Shown: piece after piece, positions 21,115-33,060 of the stretch
Layout: the number at the start of each line of letters is the position of its first letter
Numbering within the stretch: position 1 is the first letter of the stretch
NCBI GenBank assembly: GCA_051530055.1
Contig: CM121342.1
Coordinates: 15,128,001-15,192,000, forward strand
Length of the DNA: 64,000 nt
From: Neoechinorhynchus agilis
Taxonomy: Eukaryota; Acanthocephala
Reading direction: 5' to 3'
The notes under the pieces: model-generated
The model's input: only the letters and a program-made list of their open reading frames with translations
Database searches by the model: none
Told to the model about the DNA's origin: nothing
Position numbers and translations under genes: made by a program

Positions 21115-22188
21115 TTAGTCGGCATTAGTGATGAACACAGGTAAGACACAATGAGCGGGCTCACCACTCGCGGAGGATGTAGAGCTTCGTGATGACTTAG
21201 ATCCCAAACTTTTTATGCTGCTTCTTCGTCTACTGTACCTTCTCTGTTCTACGCCACCAGAAGTCGAGTACTCAATACTCAATCGACCAATCAGTTGGTA
21301 GGAAAGCTGTATATGAACTCCATCAGTCAATTCATAATCATCAATGTTTTGATACGACGGGCACAAATCATCTGGGATTATGAAGCAACCTTCCACTTTG
21401 TACCTCGATGCTGTCTTTGAATCGATCTGCTTCTTATAGATTTTATTCTCAATCATTACACATTGAACGAAGTGAACGCTCAAATGTATTTCCCGGTCAG
21501 ATTCTTCATTCTCTATCTCTGGAAATCGAAATATTCATTTCCCCTTCGATTCCCAATGTAAGGTCATCGTAAACGACAGAGCACTACCTATCTTAAAATA
21601 TCTGTATCCCTGTTCAGGATGAACTTCTCCGTTTAAAATGCTCAAAATCAAAACACCGCCTTCAACTGTTTGAACCATCGATGTACTTGTTTCGAAAATA
21701 CTTCCAAATTCAACAAATCCCGCAATCGGAAGACGCTGAGGAGTCACTTTTGGCAAAAGGCTTTCGATGTGAGTTTGAGCGACGGGTTTAAATTTTTCTG
21801 TTAGTATCGATATTTTGTATTTTATCTGGACACAATCTGGCATTTCGATTGTTGGTGGAAGCTCAAGTGGAATATTATACTTAATCGGATAGAAAAGGTT
21901 ATCATTTTCAATTTTAGCATGGATTTTAACAGGTACACCGTCGTACAGGCTTCGCTGGTAGCTTTGACGGCGTTGACCGGTAATTGATCCGGCGTCCGGA
22001 ACGCTCCTTTGGTAAACCAGTTTACATTTCAAGCAAACCATTAAAGAACAAGGGAAACTTTGTTGTCGATACGATTGAACTGAGTTTTTATAGGGTTTCG
22101 TAAGTGCGACTCGACCGACGATTGCATCACCCGAAAAGTATGAAGGTTTATCTGTGCCATCGGTAGTCTCAATTAGGTCTCGCACCAT
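21115..22188 (-). CDS. Arrestin-domain protein with one in-frame TGA
   Basis: It starts at the ATG at 22186-22188. The N-terminal half has a 'YFSGDAIVGRVAL' strand pair and 'LELPPTIEMPDCVQIKYKI', which resemble the arrestin N fold (short ligand-interacting sheet and interdomain region). The second half has 'GCFIIPDDLCPS' and 'LTDGVHIQLSYQLIGRLSIE', matching the usual C-domain pattern. A Ser/Arg-rich tail ends at 21115. The two open stretches are in the same frame, separated only by a TGA at 21535-21537, giving about 357 codons. The TGA may be a nonsense mutation, a sequencing error or a recoded codon. Alpha-arrestin (ARRDC) is favoured over beta-arrestin, without certainty. Confidence 0.55.
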
Positions 22189-22890
22189 CTCTTCCTTAAA
22201 ATCGAAGTATGATTTTAAACGTGGCAGAATCGTTATTTAAGTATTTGCGTTTCATTCAACTTAAACGCGTACAATGAAAGCTTAATAATGATTTTTCACA
22301 AATGGAAGTCGGTGACGTTTAGCGATCACTAAGATAGCTATTTCTAAAAATTAAATTGAACCATGAAGTTTCGAATCACTTCAATTGGTTATATCAAAAG
22401 GAAACTATTTTGAAATGAAAAGAAAATCCAGCTTAATGAGAAATTGATTGTAAAAACCTCATCGCCTGGTCACAAGTACCCCACAAAAGCTCTCCAATAA
22501 AACACCTTTTTAAATCCCCCGCTACAGTTTAATGCTTATCCGGTACATTGAAGATGCGAGGTTTGAGCGTTTTTTTGAATATACGTAAAAATTTGATCAC
22601 TATTTAACGTAAAATGAAATTGAGCAAGTGAGAAAACAAACTGAATTTTGGCGTTAATTTTAAACCGCTGAGACTACCCCTGACTTAACTCAATGTTCAA
22701 TGCATTGTTAGGAATAGACTTTGAGTTCCCCATTATGAATTAGAATGTTGTTCATGTACAAAAAGGAAAAGTTGGCTTTGTGCGTATTTTGCCATGATTA
22801 AGAGGCCTGTTTCTGTTACTCACCCGCCCTTTCGTTCGCAGAGATCGGATGATTTAGTTCACTGTTCAGTTAAAGACACCAACACTATAA
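22189..22890. other. Intergenic region
   Basis: No gene or repeat is recognised between the arrestin-like gene and the adiponectin receptor gene. It includes the 3' UTR of the latter. Confidence 0.4.
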
Positions 22891-23979
22891 TTATCCTTGG
22901 GGTTTTGAACAGGTAAAGTCGTTCAACTGTCGACCTTCCAAGCACGTGAACCAATGATAGTTTTCTGAAACATGTGAGATGGCATAATAGTGCACAATGG
23001 CAGCGGCGACAACGAGAATATGGAACAGTTGGTGCGATTGACCGAGAATATCGAATTTGCCAGGGAAAAACCTTTCCGGAACGCGAAGTGCGTATAATAC
23101 AGCTCCAGAAATGTATAGTAGACCCATAATTATCAATTTCCCTAAACTTGCATACTTGAAGCTCAACGCAGGTCCATGGATAATCATGAGGTGAATCACT
23201 GGGAACACTGCGCTCGATCCGAAGGCGACAAACATCGCTAAACAAGAACGATGATTTTAGATAGCACCGGAAGGTTAGGGTACTTACCAGCTCTGAGGTT
23301 ACGACATTCCGGTTCACCGAACTTATCGAGCACTGAGATAAATATACAGATGATTCCAAAGGCTGAGAGAAGTACAAGGTAAAATATCTTAGCTGCCACA
23401 TTACAGTAGAAAGCGTAATGAAGCCACGGGATGAACGAGCCTATAACCAGCACCGATATTCCACAATAGTCGATTCTAAAACGAGGGTCTTAGAATTAGG
23501 ATTTATCGGCATAAACTAACTTGTTGAATATCTTACACACTCTACACGAGTGGCACGCGAATATGTGGAAAACCGTAGAACACAGCAAGCAGGTTATTAT
23601 ACCTATGAAGAATGCTCCAACCATGAACTTGAATTCCACAGGAGCTGGCAAAACGAGAAAATTGGCGAACCAGAAAGTAAATATAAGACAGCCGACTAAG
23701 TGCGTCCAAATGTTAATCGTTTCGGTGTGGAGTCGGAATACACTAGCGAGGCAGGCTCGTACACTGGGCAAAGGGGGACGGTATCCACGATGTAGATACT
23801 CGTTGTCTTTCATCCATTTGGGCAGTGAATGCCAACTTATACAGTTCCAGCGATGCCAAAGTTCTTTCGCCAAATGCTCAACTTGGTCCGCGCACTTTCC
23901 AGTTAGTTCGTTCAACATATGAATTCCATCCTCTGCACCTTCGATCGAGATCAATATGTTACACAACATGAGTGACATG
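22891..23979 (-). CDS. ADIPOR: Adiponectin receptor (PAQR family)
   Basis: This is a seven-transmembrane receptor or hydrolase of the PAQR family, with the N-terminus in the cytosol in known members. Exon 1 has 'LPKWMKDNEYLHRGYRPPLP' and 'SVFRLHTETINIWTHLVG'. It also has 'STVFHIFACHS', bearing the first zinc-site His. Exon 2 has 'VIGSFIPWLHYAFYC'. Exon 3 has 'ALRVPERFFPGKFDILGQSH' and 'FHILVVAAA', with the two C-terminal zinc-site His. Introns of about 42 nt (around 23478-23519) and 50 nt (around 23238-23287) are clean GT-AG. The start is the first ATG in frame, near 23979. The protein ends shortly after the last membrane segment. Confidence 0.93.
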
Positions 23980-24258
23980 AATAGAATTTTTTTAACAGAA
24001 AACGTGGTGGAGCAATGATCATGTACATTACACAACCTTGAATCGCGGTTAAACTTTTGTTAAGGTCGACATTTTTCTAAATTTTCTAATTTGACGACTC
24101 CAGAAATTCTGGTATTGTTGATCATAATGTTTACATCAGCGAACATCGACAAATATGCCAGAAAACTGAGAAAGCTGATCTTATAAATCACTAAAAAATG
24201 AATTGTGGTTATGATAATCCTTCGGATAAAATATATTTTAGTCGGATGATTATCACCA
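23980..24258. other. Intergenic, nothing recognised
   Basis: AT-rich sequence between the adiponectin receptor and a small minus-strand ORF. Confidence 0.3.
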
Positions 24259-24528
24259 TCACAATTTAAACTTTATCAACCCGAAGGATTTTCTCTTTCT
24301 GCGGAAATCATTAAATAATCTAAAAAAAGACAAACAGTCCAAAATCCATTTCAGACGAGATCTCGATAGACGATTTAGATCGCACATTGTTGTCGTCTCA
24401 GTCTGACATTTTTCGTCATCTTCGATATCGCAAGCTGCGGCGACCTTGGCTGCTGTTGGGCTGATAGCAACGTCCTCTTTGATGGAATCTACATGACCCA
24501 TGATGCTTTGGTTGATGTCTGATCGCAT
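24259..24528 (-). CDS. Hypothetical small protein
   Basis: An 89-codon frame has an acidic middle ('CDIEDDEKCQTETT') and a basic C-terminus ('FRRKRKSFG'). There is no recognisable family, and it could be chance or the first exon of something larger. Confidence 0.25.
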   Translation of the reverse strand: MRSDINQSIMGHVDSIKEDVAISPTAAKVAAACDIEDDEKCQTETTTMCDLNRLSRSRLKWILDCLSFFRLFNDFRRKRKSFGLIKFKL

Positions 24529-25790
24529 TTAACCTTAATGAAGGAAATCGGGCATAGAATTATGAGGAAAATGAATCCGAGATCTACAAATCTTATTTTG
24601 CTTCATGAGCAACGTCCCATAGAAGCCTAGATTGTGTAGGTACTACTCACTTTGGAAGAGAGCGAAGTGACGTCTAGTGAGGACTGGGGAGCTATCAGTG
24701 CAAGGAAACGCGTTTTTTGAGAAGTTTAAAGAAAACGAGGTACATAGTGACACGTGAATGTGAGTCCCTTCTTACTTCCTACTCTTTTTTTATTGCGAGC
24801 TTCGTGTATTCATTTCAAGAACTGGATTCGTGATTTTTTAAATAACACTCACTAAGTTGCTCGACAATACACCACAATTTTATCTAAGAAAAATACATTG
24901 ATCGGGGAAAGAATGCCCATTTACTATATTGAGGGGGAACAGACCAATGCACAAACAAAAGACGTCCGATTGTGATGTAATTCCTGTTAGAAGATGAATA
25001 ATCAACAAAAGTTCAATAGAGTTTGAAATATGTTTTTAAATACACAAAAATAAGAAAAATTAATGTTTGAGTACGATAATTTTCGGTGTTGAACGTGCAC
25101 GACCACCCACAGTCCAAAATCTAAAAAGTACATTTCTACGGGGTTCACATATTGCGAGCAAACGATAAAGTTCTATCGATTTTGCCTCAGATTTCCTGAT
25201 TTCATTTCTGACTCGCAGACCTTTCAGCAAAGAGAGGCAAGCAGCGTGACACGCAACACTTCACAAGACAATAAGTATATATTTCAGTGGTTGTTAGAAG
25301 GATTCAATCGAACATTCAATTCGATTGACAGATACTTTTCATACAGCTAAACATCTTAATCATGAAAGCACCATTCATTGTCAAAGAACCTAAAAGATGT
25401 GAAAAATGCTGCAAAGACAAAAACCATCCTGAACACTTATTGATGATGAGTATGGCTCTGACGCGACCATGAACATTAGCGGTGTAGATATAATGCAGTA
25501 GGCGTGCCGAAAGGAAGAAAATATTTCTTAGTAGCAGAGTATGTACATCACAATACTGTGAGAGTTTTAAAACTTGTCTATAGTCTATTCAGTTCTAATT
25601 TAAAATACTTAAATATGTAACGATACTGAAAAGCGGACAATGATGAAAAATGAGTTAGATTACAATGCTCAAGAAAACCCATAATACTCCAAAATCTCTT
25701 TATCCGTCAGCGATATAACGAAAGCAGAAAATTGATGGCTTCATGGGACAAAATAGCATGAAAAACTCAGTTTTGGCTAAGAATAGCCCA
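24529..25790. other. Gene-poor AT-rich interval with one short cysteine-containing ORF
   Basis: No conserved gene is seen. At 25361-25471 a 36-codon ATG frame carries 'RCEKCCKDKNHPEHLL', preceded at about 25274 by a TATA-like 'aagtatatatttcag'. It is too short to assign. Confidence 0.3.
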
Positions 25791-25792
25791 AT

Positions 25793-26378
25793 ATGATTAA
25801 AATTGTATCGCAAACTAGAACAGTACGCTCATCAAACTATTTAAAATCCATTTCAAGGTGTGCTTTTCAAACCCGTTGTGAAACACTCATTGTTATTCGT
25901 AATGAGTTTTATGAGATGTTTGGCGAAAAAGCACTAGTCACAACGGCTCGCAAACCCAATAAAAGGGCAATTTTTACTGTTGCCAAAAAATATATCAATT
26001 ATTCGTGGAGAACCGTAATTAGAAACCATCTCTATAAAAACCAACAATGAGAATTCCTTGTGTACGATATTACTAACTTTGCTAATTAAGAAGGATTAAT
26101 ATAACTAACACTATTAAAAGAATGTGAAAAAAGAATTAAACCTGATAACGAACACGACCATTCCTGTTATTGACAAAAACCTTGCTGAGGTCTACGTTTG
26201 GGTGCACTACCTTTCGCATCGATACCAATACAAAAAAGTTTACTTAAAAAGCTGGGATGGAACGACAAGTCGCATTTCTCTAGATTTTTCAGCTTTTATC
26301 GAAAAAGTTCGCTCATTGCAAAGGTTATTCTTTTCGCGAAACGAAATTTCCGTCTACACTAAAAATTATCAAGTCTAA
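25793..26378 (+). CDS. Two unrecognised small ORFs
   Basis: Frames 25793-26050 (85 codons) and 26124-26378 (84 codons) lie 73 bp apart on the plus strand. The second contains 'YVWVHYLSHRYQYKKVYLKS'. No family match is recognised. They might be exons of one gene or chance frames in AT-rich DNA. Confidence 0.2.
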
Positions 26379-27260
26379 AAATTGGCTTACTGTTCGGCTT
26401 CCAAAAAAAGTCCCAGCAACAATCTTTTGGTATTAAATATTCATGAGTCAAGAAAAATGATAATTGCCGTGGAAACGAAAATGGATATTCAACGAATCAA
26501 CATCACACCTAAAAGTATACCGTTTCTAAGACGCCAACGTATAAAAGTTCGTGGATAAACAAGCGACTAACCGTATGAACTATTCAAGAACATTAAAAAC
26601 CTTCATTATAGTCTAAGGCTAAATGTATGGCACATTTCAGCGATGGAACACCGACGATACAAGTGCGCATTCTTTCAGCGCAAACCTTATATAGTAATTA
26701 TTGTTTAACAAACTGATGATGAACTCGACGAGGTTCGCAGAACGTCTTTAATAAATAATCATTTTCCGCGAGAGTTGACTTCTATACAATAATTATAATC
26801 ACATTCCCCGGTACCTCACATATCAACACCTTAGATAGTATTTGATAAGAAAGCATCGAAATCCATTCCCAATTGAACGGACTTGCAGTTTTTCGCCGTG
26901 TTGACTCTGTAATGCCACTATTTTTCGAAACGTAACTACGATGTACTCCTAATTCCCAGCGATTTTGCTCTAAGTATTGTTATTTCTGAGCGTTTTTTTC
27001 TAAAAAGATCACATTTGTAGTGCCGTTCTTTTGTTTGCTACTTTGCGGTGACTCAATTCAGCTATTATTCTCTCGTCATTTTATACGCTTGTATCCTTTC
27101 GCAGCCTGCGAGAAGTCGCGAAATCCGATTCGTTTCGAACGCATATTTTTTCAGATATGCTTTTCCATTACTTGTGGATTTTTGTGTCTTTGGCTTCACT
27201 TTCACTATGTACGACCGGTCACTTTGGCGCTGTATTTTCGGTTAATAGGGGGTTAGTAGT
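26379..27260. other. Gene-poor interval
   Basis: No supported gene. Hydrophobic frames at 27020-27256 start only at GTG codons. They might encode the signal-peptide region of the ATP6AP1-like gene, but this cannot be shown. Confidence 0.3.
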
Positions 27261-27269
27261 GTTGATCAT

Positions 27270-28838
27270 AAATCTTTGAGAATCTCCTAAGTCTATATTT
27301 AGTCGTGGAAATAATGAAATTTTCATTCCAGTTGGCATACCCATAAATCCGGAATCGATACTCAAGCTGTTTGAGAATGCGGAATTCGTAATTCCTCGAG
27401 TGATACGCGTTAAAACTCCACTAAGGCTTGACGACATGCGAGAAGTCAAAAAGTTGGTGATTGAGGTATTTTTGTTGCTTCATGAGTAGTATTTTAAAAG
27501 TTTATGCTAAGATGTCCCGAAATGGTTGGTCTCCTGCTGTGACGACATATTTCCCATTGGTAAATCGAGTAGAAGATTTAGATCATAAATCAGATTGTAG
27601 TGGAGATTTCTTCAATAGCTGATTGATGACTTAGCAACTTCGTTGAGATCTAAAATAAACCAAGGATACGAATTATATGAGAAATTAGACGGTTGGTTTG
27701 ACGTGTGCATACCTTGAGGATTATTTTGTAGTCACTTCCGTTTATTCTCTGTTGGCAAATCAAACGAGTGTTTTAATATATTGGACGCATGAATCTGCGA
27801 AAAGCAAACGCCGATTTGAGAAATTCAGATCGTTTTACGCTTCTGACGGAAAATCCGGATTCTATTTGGGGGACAAAGAGGTAATTTTATATGAACATGA
27901 AATGGACAAGGAACCTGTGGCATCAGTCCTTCAAGCTTTAAGCGCAACTTGGACTTTAACTGATAGTCAACATGCAACGTAAGAGGCTAATTTATAGTAA
28001 CATCTCAAGGATTTGAGCAAAACAGACTTAATTTCGATCTACACGCAATTAACAACAATGATGTTTATTCAATCAGGTTCGTTTTCTTTGCGTCGGAGAA
28101 AAATATAACATAGGTTCAAAAAGAAAGACTTGCAGATTCGTATTTAGGGTTGAGATTTCAAAAGTGTTTCGACCATTCTACTATTCATCTGAACACGTTT
28201 ATTATTTAGTTTTAAAGAGAGAGATGTGAATTTTTGGCGAAAAAAGCACAATTGAAATGTTAAAATGGCATAAATCATTTTGATGGCAAAAAAATCAAAA
28301 TTTAGATTTCCATTTGCAATGAACAAGTTTGGTTCATGGTCACTAATGGATGTATCAATGGAGCTTCCCTCGGACGTTATTATTCCAATGGACTACATAA
28401 CAGGTCTTCATTACGAACTAGACTGATCAAATCACTGAAAATTTCAAGTTTAGGTGGCGCGAGAGCATCGATGTTAAGTCCTTATGGATTCTGTTTTGCT
28501 TGCGAGAAATCACAGTTGCGATCGCAATTCAACGCTACAAGTTCAATCAAGTACAGACTTGTTCTGAAAAAACTAAAGGTTCAACATTATAGATCTTCTT
28601 TTCGATCTTAAGCTACTCACATAAGATTCAACCGTTCAATTTCGATGGATCTTTTTCGGCTCGCGTGAATGATTGTGTTGGATTCTTTACTCCTGTTATA
28701 TGGTCAGGAATTGTAGTTTCGATAACATTCATAACAGTGCTAATGTGGGCGATGTGGATGATGATGAGCATTGAACCAATTCAAAGATTTGATAATCCAC
28801 GTCAAAAGCCACTCGCAATCCATGGAGAAAAGTCATGA
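27270..28838 (+). CDS. ATP6AP1: V-type ATPase accessory subunit S1 (Ac45)-like
   Basis: The supported part is the C-terminal end. 'LSPYGFCFACEKSQL' precedes 'IQPFNFDGSFSARVNDCVGF' and 'FFTPVIWSGIVVSI', then a membrane segment and 'IEPIQRFDNPRQKP', ending at a TGA at 28836-28838. This order is characteristic of ATP6AP1: luminal domain, DC-x-x-FF motif, single transmembrane helix and short cytosolic tail. ATP6AP1 assists assembly and targeting of the proton pump in the secretory pathway. Upstream frames at 27270-27480, 27698-27982 and 28000-28110 are likely luminal exons, but their boundaries and the start codon are not resolved. Frame changes near 28420 need an intron or indel. Confidence 0.65.
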
Positions 28839-28974
28839 TTTTATGCGTGAAGGCCTGCTATTTAAAAATAAAATCTGAGTTTGCGCCTAGGATTGCCTTC
28901 GCTGTTCTGACTTTTAAATGATATTTGCACCAAAAAAAATTTTAAAATATAAAAACAAAATGCACCCTCGATCC

Positions 28975-29190
28975 CTTGTTTAAGTGGGTCAAAGGGTTCA
29001 AAATCCACAAACTCCGATGTTTCATAACCAAAGGGACGAAATATCGCTTAATTTAAAGAAACTCAATGATTAGTCCCGATTCCTGAGTTTATTGGCTTCC
29101 CTAATCGAGATCGGTGGGTTGTGCGCCCACATAAAAGAATTATTAGTCGTGTAAGGAATCTTCACTTCAACACTTAAGAAAGCGATTGAG
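28975..29190 (+). repeat. PLE-like dispersed repeat
   Basis: The block from 'gtgggtcaaagggttcaaaa' to the gatcggtgggttgtgcgccc motif is inverted at about 56440-56640 inside an RPL3 intron. Its right end, 'attattagtcgtg...cttcacttcaacac', resembles 57780-57812 just before a PLE coding remnant. It is probably a PLE pseudo-LTR or 5' region. Confidence 0.55.
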
Positions 29191-29428
29191 GATTGAATTG
29201 TTCATGGTTTTTATAGCGGAAAAACTGAAGGAATCTATTAACATTTTAAAAGCAACTTCGATAGAAGTGCAAGATTGTTCCTCCGAATTATCGCTTTTAA
29301 TAAACTCCTACCCGAAAAAGTACAATATTTAGGACGACCGTCCCCGCTTTCATCCGTAGCGCAAGAAGAACTGTGACGTCAGTTGCCGGACTGCTAAATG
29401 GTATAATTTCCAATATTGACTGAAATTT

Positions 29429-29938
29429 TTGATGGATACAGGCGAGTTTGAATTAATGGTCACGGGATCGATTGAAACCGCTGAAGTCATTGGAGCAAAT
29501 GCCTTGTCGGTATCATTTCGTTTCGTTTACGGTGACCATTGGTCATGCTTATCGCCTGAGAAAATCGCTTCAACGACACAAACATCATATCTGAGTCGAT
29601 CTCAATATGTTCGAAAAATGAGGAAATTCGTTTTCTCGCACCCCATCGAGGTTGCGTTTCGAAGTACTTGTCCGTACAATTGGCCAAAGATCTTGATTGA
29701 AGTACAAATGAACCATGAGGAAAAGGCTCAAGGCCAAGTTATTGTTCCTGTCGATGATAGGATTGTACAAATTCCTTTGTTTGGTTCACCGAAGATTAAC
29801 TTTCTTAAAAAGATTTTAGGACGATTTAGCAATGATTCCGACGTGAAACTTAAAGATTTGAACCGGCATTCACAACGAGTATCATCCATCGGATTTGTTA
29901 GTGTACGCTTAAATATTTTAACCAGAAACTTGATTTGA
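29429..29938 (+). CDS. B9D1: B9 domain-containing protein 1
   Basis: This is a transition-zone protein of the MKS complex at the base of cilia. The single-exon frame of 169 residues begins 'MMDTGEFELMVTGSIETAE' as in animal B9D1. The B9 domain follows with 'FRFVYGDHWSC', 'FSHPIEVAFRSTCPYNWPKI' and 'GQVIVPVDDR', ending 'SIGFVSVRLNILTRNLI'. The 'NPYGWP'-like turn reads 'CPYNWP'. Length agrees with the family minus its variable tail. Its presence implies a ciliated organism. Confidence 0.9.
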   Translation: MMDTGEFELMVTGSIETAEVIGANALSVSFRFVYGDHWSCLSPEKIASTTQTSYLSRSQYVRKMRKFVFSHPIEVAFRSTCPYNWPKILIEVQMNHEEKAQGQVIVPVDDRIVQIPLFGSPKINFLKKILGRFSNDSDVKLKDLNRHSQRVSSIGFVSVRLNILTRNLI

Positions 29939-30699
29939 GACGGCTGAAAAATATCGGATTTTTTTTGTTCAAGGAAAACCATCTCCCAAAGCTTTAGTAA
30001 AGTGAATTTGTGATATTATGCCGTATTTCGGCAGTCAAATTACAAGTAAATAACCAGAAAGGTTTTCCAAAAAGATACTCATCTTCAATCAGTTGGGAGA
30101 GAACCGGGTTATATGCTCTCAGCAAAAATCAAATAACGCGTCAACTTCACCACTTTTTAAATTTTTTTTGATGTTTAGAAGTGATCGATTTATGGATGCC
30201 TTTCGACAAGCCATATGAACAAATTTTCTAAAAATTATTCGTTATTTCTGGACTCCTTTTTCACGTGAAATTCAGATAAATCAGATGATATTTTCGAACC
30301 GCTATTGATTTTCATCTAAATTTAAGTGAAATTACAATCTGGACGGTTAAAGGGTGAAATAACACCGAATACCTTATTAGAAAACATTGTGAGTAAGCGG
30401 AGTAATTTTTTACTTGAATAGGATATGCCACAAAAAATAACGATGAAACAAAACATCAAACCAACTGCTTTTTTTCGCATTTTACGATATAGAATATGAA
30501 AGTACTAAAAATAGATAGAGAGATAACAGTTAATCTGTTACTTGCCGTGCTTAAGAAAGTATATTGTGAACGAACGTCTCGACGACGTTGACCATTAGAC
30601 AAGAAAAATTCGAAATGATTCTGAAAGTCGACTTAAACAAATTACAAGCAAATGCTTAGCTTTTGGAGCTTAAATTCGCGGCGGAAAATCTCTGGTAAC
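29939..30699. other. Intergenic region, nothing recognised
   Basis: AT-rich sequence without a supported gene or repeat, up to the C-rich start of a Jockey-like element. Confidence 0.4.
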
Positions 30700-33060
30700 C
30701 GCTCTTGCGTACTTTGATCCCCCCCGCAAACTCTGAAAACTCTTCTGACCTTATTACTCCCTCCACCCCGCCTCAGCACACGAAATTTCCCCGTTTACCC
30801 GTCTGGGCTAAACGTTACCATCAAATCTAAAATTTTATAAAATCATTCAATTCAAATATTCGCATATTCCACCCACCCTTCCTTGGTCATGTCCTCCATC
30901 ACCTTAATCATAAAAATCCCTTCAGCAATTTCCAAGAAATTCATTGGGATCTCCAACCGTGACCCACCATGGATAACCTCGACCTTGAAACTTCTTCAAG
31001 GGCAAGCTTCTAAGGACTACCGCAGTAAATTTCCAGATTTTCCCCTTTTACAAAAAGCACTAACTAACAAAATACTTATCGCCCGCAAAAACTTCCTTTC
31101 TTCTAAAATTCGTTCGAGCATCAATTCAACATGGTGGCGGGCCGTCAAGGACTCTCTTGATCTACGCCACCCGGATCCCTTCCCTAATTTGACCTTCACT
31201 GAATTAGAACAGGTTTTAGATTCCATTAATCAGAACCTCTGTCGTGACTCAATTTACAATCACTGCTTCACATCAGACACCACACAATCTTGCACTCCCA
31301 CATTTGACCTCGAAATTCGTCGCTATATCATCCCCGAACTCATAGACCCGCTTACCCTTATTATAAACCACAGCTTTTTATGTGGCATCTACCCCCTCAT
31401 GCCTGAAAACTGCTAAAATTATCCTTCTTCCAAAAAAAGTACATCCGATTTCCACCGAATCATTCCGTCCAATATCAATTCTACCCGCTCTTTCAAAAAT
31501 CATCGAAAAATGTTTTAAATCTCGCCTTCTTTTACTTCTCAACGACAGGTACACATAATATATTTTTAATAATTCAAACAATATGTTTGAAGCACACTCA
31601 CCACCTGCCGCCAAATTCCAGCTTTTGTCCTTCCTCGACCGTCGCCATCACGCTGGCAGCATTTCCTCGTTGTACTGCCAGCGAGATATTTTGTCGAAGG
31701 AATACGCCTGCTCATGAGTCTCCGGTTGCCTCTATCAATTTCTTCGAGACATCCTGGAGCAGAGAGAGTGCCGAGCTGCCGAGCGCTCCGCCCTTACAAT
31801 TCGGTTTGTGGCCCAAATTTTCCGCAACCGATGCCATACTTTGCATTTATGGCACGCTTCTACGTAACATTGACAATAATCCGTCCCACGTCACACGTCT
31901 CATTCAATTGGATTTATCGAAAGCAGTGGACGCCGTGGATAATTCACTCATTGACCAGGCCTGGTCCGATTTTGGTCTCAACTTGTGGCAGATCCGCTGG
32001 CTCGAATCTTATATTCACAATCGCAAACAATACATTCACTGCCGTTCTATCTCCTATATCAGCCTATCCCTTACCAAAGGCGTACATCAAGGTGCTGTCA
32101 GCACTTCTCTTTAATATTATCCTAAACGACCTCAAACCTCTCTCCTTTCACTCCAAACTCTTATACGTCGACGATATAACCCTCATCACCCATTCACCAC
32201 CCCATCTCTCCCTCTCCTAAACCTTTAACGAAATCACACACATAAAAGATTTTTGCATCAATCACAAACTTCACCTGAATTTCTCTAAATGCTTCGAAAT
32301 GATTCCCTCTCTCTCCCACAACCCCATATCATCCCCTGAGCTTCTAAATGACATCATACGAGTAACCTCCCTAAGAATTCTTGATCTCCAATTTCAATAA
32401 AGCTTTAAATGTGACTCGCACATCACTCCATCCCTCAAGCGCAACGCCTTTAAAATTTATCTTCTCAAACACCTCCGACATTTAGGAATCTCTTCACCCG
32501 ATCTATCTAAATTTTACTTCTGCTTTATTTTACCCTCCCTCACCTACGGTTATCCCGTCTTTTGCAACCTATCCAAATCTCAAATCCGTCGTTTTGAAAT
32601 ATTTCATAAAAGAGCATCTATAATTTACACAGCTGACTTTCCCCCTTTTCACCGAATGCCTTGATACTATTTTCATAAAACAATCAAAACGCCTATCAAC
32701 CCTACCACCACATTTTTTCTATATGCCGTCCCCTTTCACAAGAACACAGCACTCGCAATCTCAATTCCTTTCATCATCCTCTTCCTCGCACCTCCCTTTA
32801 CTTACGCTCCTTTTTCCATACTGCCCAATCTTCTCGGATATCATAACTTAAAATGAACCTGAGGAAAGGCGAACCTCACAAGCACTCTTGCAAACAATAA
32901 CCACCAATTCCAATCAGACGAACGAGCATATTTTCACCCGAACGAACCTCCCGATTGGGTAGTTCCCACCCAAATAGGCACCCTTCCGACCAGATATTAC
33001 CACTCGAATGAACATCCCTCGACTGGATATTCCCATCCTAACGGATATGCTTTTTTTGAA
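30700..33060 (+). mobile_element. Jockey-like non-LTR retrotransposon, split by an RLE fragment
   Basis: Coding remains run from a pre-RT region ('RDPPWITSTLKLLQGQASK') to RT motifs. These are 'SFRPISILPALSKIIEKCF' before the insertion and, after it, 'LIQLDLSKAVDAVDNSL', 'GVHQGA' and 'LLYVDDITLI'. A post-RT part is shared with 7.1-7.7 kb. The 'xxDD' box is intact but frames are broken at several points. The C-rich, A-poor composition differs from neighbouring genes. The 3' end (32900-33060) has imperfect repeats of a C-rich unit. Confidence 0.85.
31590..31805 (-). mobile_element. RLE-type retrotransposon 3' fragment (copy G) inside the Jockey-like element
   Basis: The minus strand encodes 'DVSKKLIEATGDS', then 'FLRQNISLAVQRGNAASVMA' and a stop region. 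This is the last 50-60 residues of the RLE family. Jockey-like sequence is contiguous across it when compared with the copy at 7.1-8.3 kb: the 'cttctcaacgac' side joins 'gcccttacaattcgg'. It is therefore a 5'-truncated insertion. No clean target duplication is visible. Confidence 0.75.

Noticed and set aside
27020-27256. Hydrophobic plus-strand frames as the ATP6AP1 signal peptide
   Set aside because: Both frames begin at GTG and no ATG or splice evidence joins them to the downstream exons.
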